A stretch of 15,385 nt of DNA, from positions 1-15,385 of the forward strand of contig CACZQT010000262.1 of the NCBI GenBank assembly GCA_902783295.1. Direction: 5' to 3'. Made by a program: the position numbers and the translations under genes. This document shows positions 13,898-15,385 of this stretch, piece after piece. Within the stretch, counting starts at the first letter, position 1; every line of letters starts with the position of its first letter. A model generated the notes under the pieces. It saw only the letters and a program-made list of their open reading frames with translations. It was not told the DNA's origin and searched no databases. The DNA is from an uncultured Lachnospiraceae bacterium. Its GTDB lineage: Bacteria; Bacillota; Clostridia; Lachnospirales; Lachnospiraceae.

Positions 13898-15385
13898 TTA
13901 ATTGTCCGCCCGGTTGTATCCGTTCTTCATCTTCTTGCTTGCTTCGTCCAGCACATGGCCCAGCGCAGCGGTCGACTGTTCCTTTGCCATGGCGGAGAGT
14001 TTTTCGTTCGCTTCCACGCAAAGCGCCGCAGCATCCCCGCCGTTCGCGATTTTCGTATCGTATTCGCGGACCAGCTGCCGGCCTTTGACCATAACAGCCT
14101 CCTGATAGCGCTCGATGTGCTGTATGCACTCTCCGTAATGTGCGTCCGCCAGGGCGCCGATCAGCCGGCTGGCCCAGTAGAGATTCTCTGTCGTTACATC
14201 CAGAGTTACGTCCCGAAGGTACGCCGGAATGTCAGGCACATTCGGATAAACCGGCAGAAGCGCGCTGAACGTCGTGGAGCCGAAAGTGATCCATTCGATT
14301 CCCTTCACAGCCTCCGGTGCCTTGCTGCGGATCTGGCAGACAGAGGTAACGCCGGTACGGTTGATCCCGATAGACCTGTAAATTCCCCTCTTTCCCGTAT
14401 CCTGCACAGAGTACGGGTTATATGCCGTACCCTGAAAATGGGTAGAAAGCATATATTTCACATCCTCCACAGCCACCTTCCGGTCCGGAACCAGGCACCA
14501 GGGAATGTTGTCGCTCTCCGGGGTAAATTCCGCGCCTTCTCCCTCCCATTTATGGGAATAAGGCGTCAGATACCGTCCCATGAACCAGGCTCTGGGGGTA
14601 TTGTAAATGTGATCCATATCCCTGTGGGAGCCGAAAATATCCCGGGGATTGAACTTCCCGCCCTGATTCAGGTTCAGATAGTTTTCTTCAATGAACTGCT
14701 TCAGGTCTGCGGAGCACATGTGATCCCTCTGTGCGCCAAGGCCGTCCTTCAGATCGAAATCATCCATCCCGAACTGGTTCGGAGCAATCACGCAGGCATC
14801 ATCAGGCACCCTCTTTGCAATCCAGTGATGGCCGCCGATGGTTTCCATCCACCAGACCTCGTTCTCGTCGTTGAAGGCAATCCCGTTCGGCTCGTAGGTG
14901 CCATAGGTTTCCAGCAGAGAAGCCAGGCGCAGAACGCCTTCCCGGGCCGTACGGATATACGGAAGCACCAGAACAACAATATCCTCTTCACCGATGCCGC
15001 CGGGCGTTCCTTCTTCCTCCTCCTTTGCCTGCTTCGTCTTTCTCCCCGTCTTTGCCGGCTTATCTGTTTTCTCCGGTTTCTTATATTCCACGAAGGGATC
15101 CGCCGCCAGCACGCGGGGATTGGTAGAGATCGTTTCGGTAGCCGTCATCCCCACATTCGCCTCGTTGATGCCGGTGGCCGCCCAGATTCCTTCTTTTGGA
15201 TCCACGCTCGGGCAGGAAGTATAGCGCATAGGGTTATCCGGAAGTTCAATCTCTACATGAGACAGAACGCTCTTATATTTTCTCGGTTGATCCTTGGGCT
15301 CCACCACGATCAGCTTTTTCACATCAAAATGCCCGTCGTCGGTGCGGGCGATCATGGTAGAACGGTCATTGCTCGCATGCCGGCC
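13898..15385 (-). CDS. C69-family dipeptidase, N-terminus beyond the window
   Basis: The frame is open to the window edge, so the gene is 5'-partial: 495 residues are visible. It begins SNDRSTMIARTDDG, equivalent to the conserved DGSTMIARNDD found a short way after the N-terminal nucleophile cysteine of Ntn-type dipeptidases. The catalytic cysteine is therefore just outside. Other family landmarks are PMRYTSCPSVDP, GINEANVGMTATETISTNPRVLAADPFVE, EEDIVVLVLPYIRTAREGV, and NEVWWMETIGGHHWIAKRVPDDACVIAPNQF. Between DPFVE and GGIGEED lies an unusual Lys/Glu/Pro-rich insert of about 27 residues (around 15005-15085). The enzyme hydrolyses dipeptides of broad specificity in related bacteria. Location cannot be judged without the N-terminus. 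TAA at 13898 is followed by repeat copy C. Confidence 0.92.
   Translation of the reverse strand, partial: GRHASNDRSTMIARTDDGHFDVKKLIVVEPKDQPRKYKSVLSHVEIELPDNPMRYTSCPSVDPKEGIWAATGINEANVGMTATETISTNPRVLAADPFVEYKKPEKTDKPAKTGRKTKQAKEEEEGTPGGIGEEDIVVLVLPYIRTAREGVLRLASLLETYGTYEPNGIAFNDENEVWWMETIGGHHWIAKRVPDDACVIAPNQFGMDDFDLKDGLGAQRDHMCSADLKQFIEENYLNLNQGGKFNPRDIFGSHRDMDHIYNTPRAWFMGRYLTPYSHKWEGEGAEFTPESDNIPWCLVPDRKVAVEDVKYMLSTHFQGTAYNPYSVQDTGKRGIYRSIGINRTGVTSVCQIRSKAPEAVKGIEWITFGSTTFSALLPVYPNVPDIPAYLRDVTLDVTTENLYWASRLIGALADAHYGECIQHIERYQEAVMVKGRQLVREYDTKIANGGDAAALCVEANEKLSAMAKEQSTAALGHVLDEASKKMKNGYNRADN

Overview
The window reads as a chromosomal segment of an anaerobic gut- or rumen-type Clostridia (Bacillota). 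This is inferred from strong AAAGGAGG-type ribosome binding sites, TTGACA/TATAAT-like promoters, mid-range base composition, a nucleoside/sugar-type ABC importer with a DUF3798-like binding protein, a bacterial serpin, a C69 dipeptidase, and intergenic GGGACA-GGGGACGTTT palindromes of a kind I associate with Clostridia. Species cannot be named from sequence alone.

Layout from left to right: (i) 1-170 holds dense inverted repeats, an unidentified structured or mobile-element-like segment cut by the window edge. (ii) 248-2479 (-) is a large secreted alpha/beta-hydrolase (esterase-like) with its own promoter (2592-2619) and terminator (179-219). (iii) 2775-10973 (-) is one co-directional block. 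In transcription order it holds a DUF3798-like solute-binding protein, a two-domain ABC ATPase, two BPD_transp_2-type permeases, a beta-lactamase-fold serine hydrolase (GTG start, tightly coupled) and a multi-domain winged-helix regulator. (iv) 11235-12440 (+) is an M20 metallo-amidohydrolase transcribed divergently from the ABC block. The two promoters overlap at their -35 boxes, and a perfect palindrome lies in the spacer of one of them. (v) A bidirectional terminator (12487-12549) separates it from 12559-13797 (-), a secreted serpin, and 13898-15385 (-), a C69-family dipeptidase whose N-terminus lies outside the window.

Functional picture (inference): the ABC block plus the divergent M20 enzyme looks like a regulated uptake-and-hydrolysis locus. 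A small molecule, probably amide-, ester- or peptide-like, would be captured by the DUF3798-like protein, imported by the NupOPQ-like membrane complex, and cleaved in the cytoplasm by the serine hydrolase and/or the M20 amidohydrolase. The downstream PrpR_N-like/GGDEF-like/winged-helix protein is the natural candidate regulator. The ligand is unknown. The serpin and C69 dipeptidase add a protein/peptide-handling theme but are not evidently part of the same operon.

Three copies or half-copies of one intergenic palindromic repeat (2714-2765, 12447-12463, 13836-13891) sit just after stop codons. No tRNA, rRNA, CRISPR array or intact transposase gene was seen. No gene-free stretch exceeds 300 bases.
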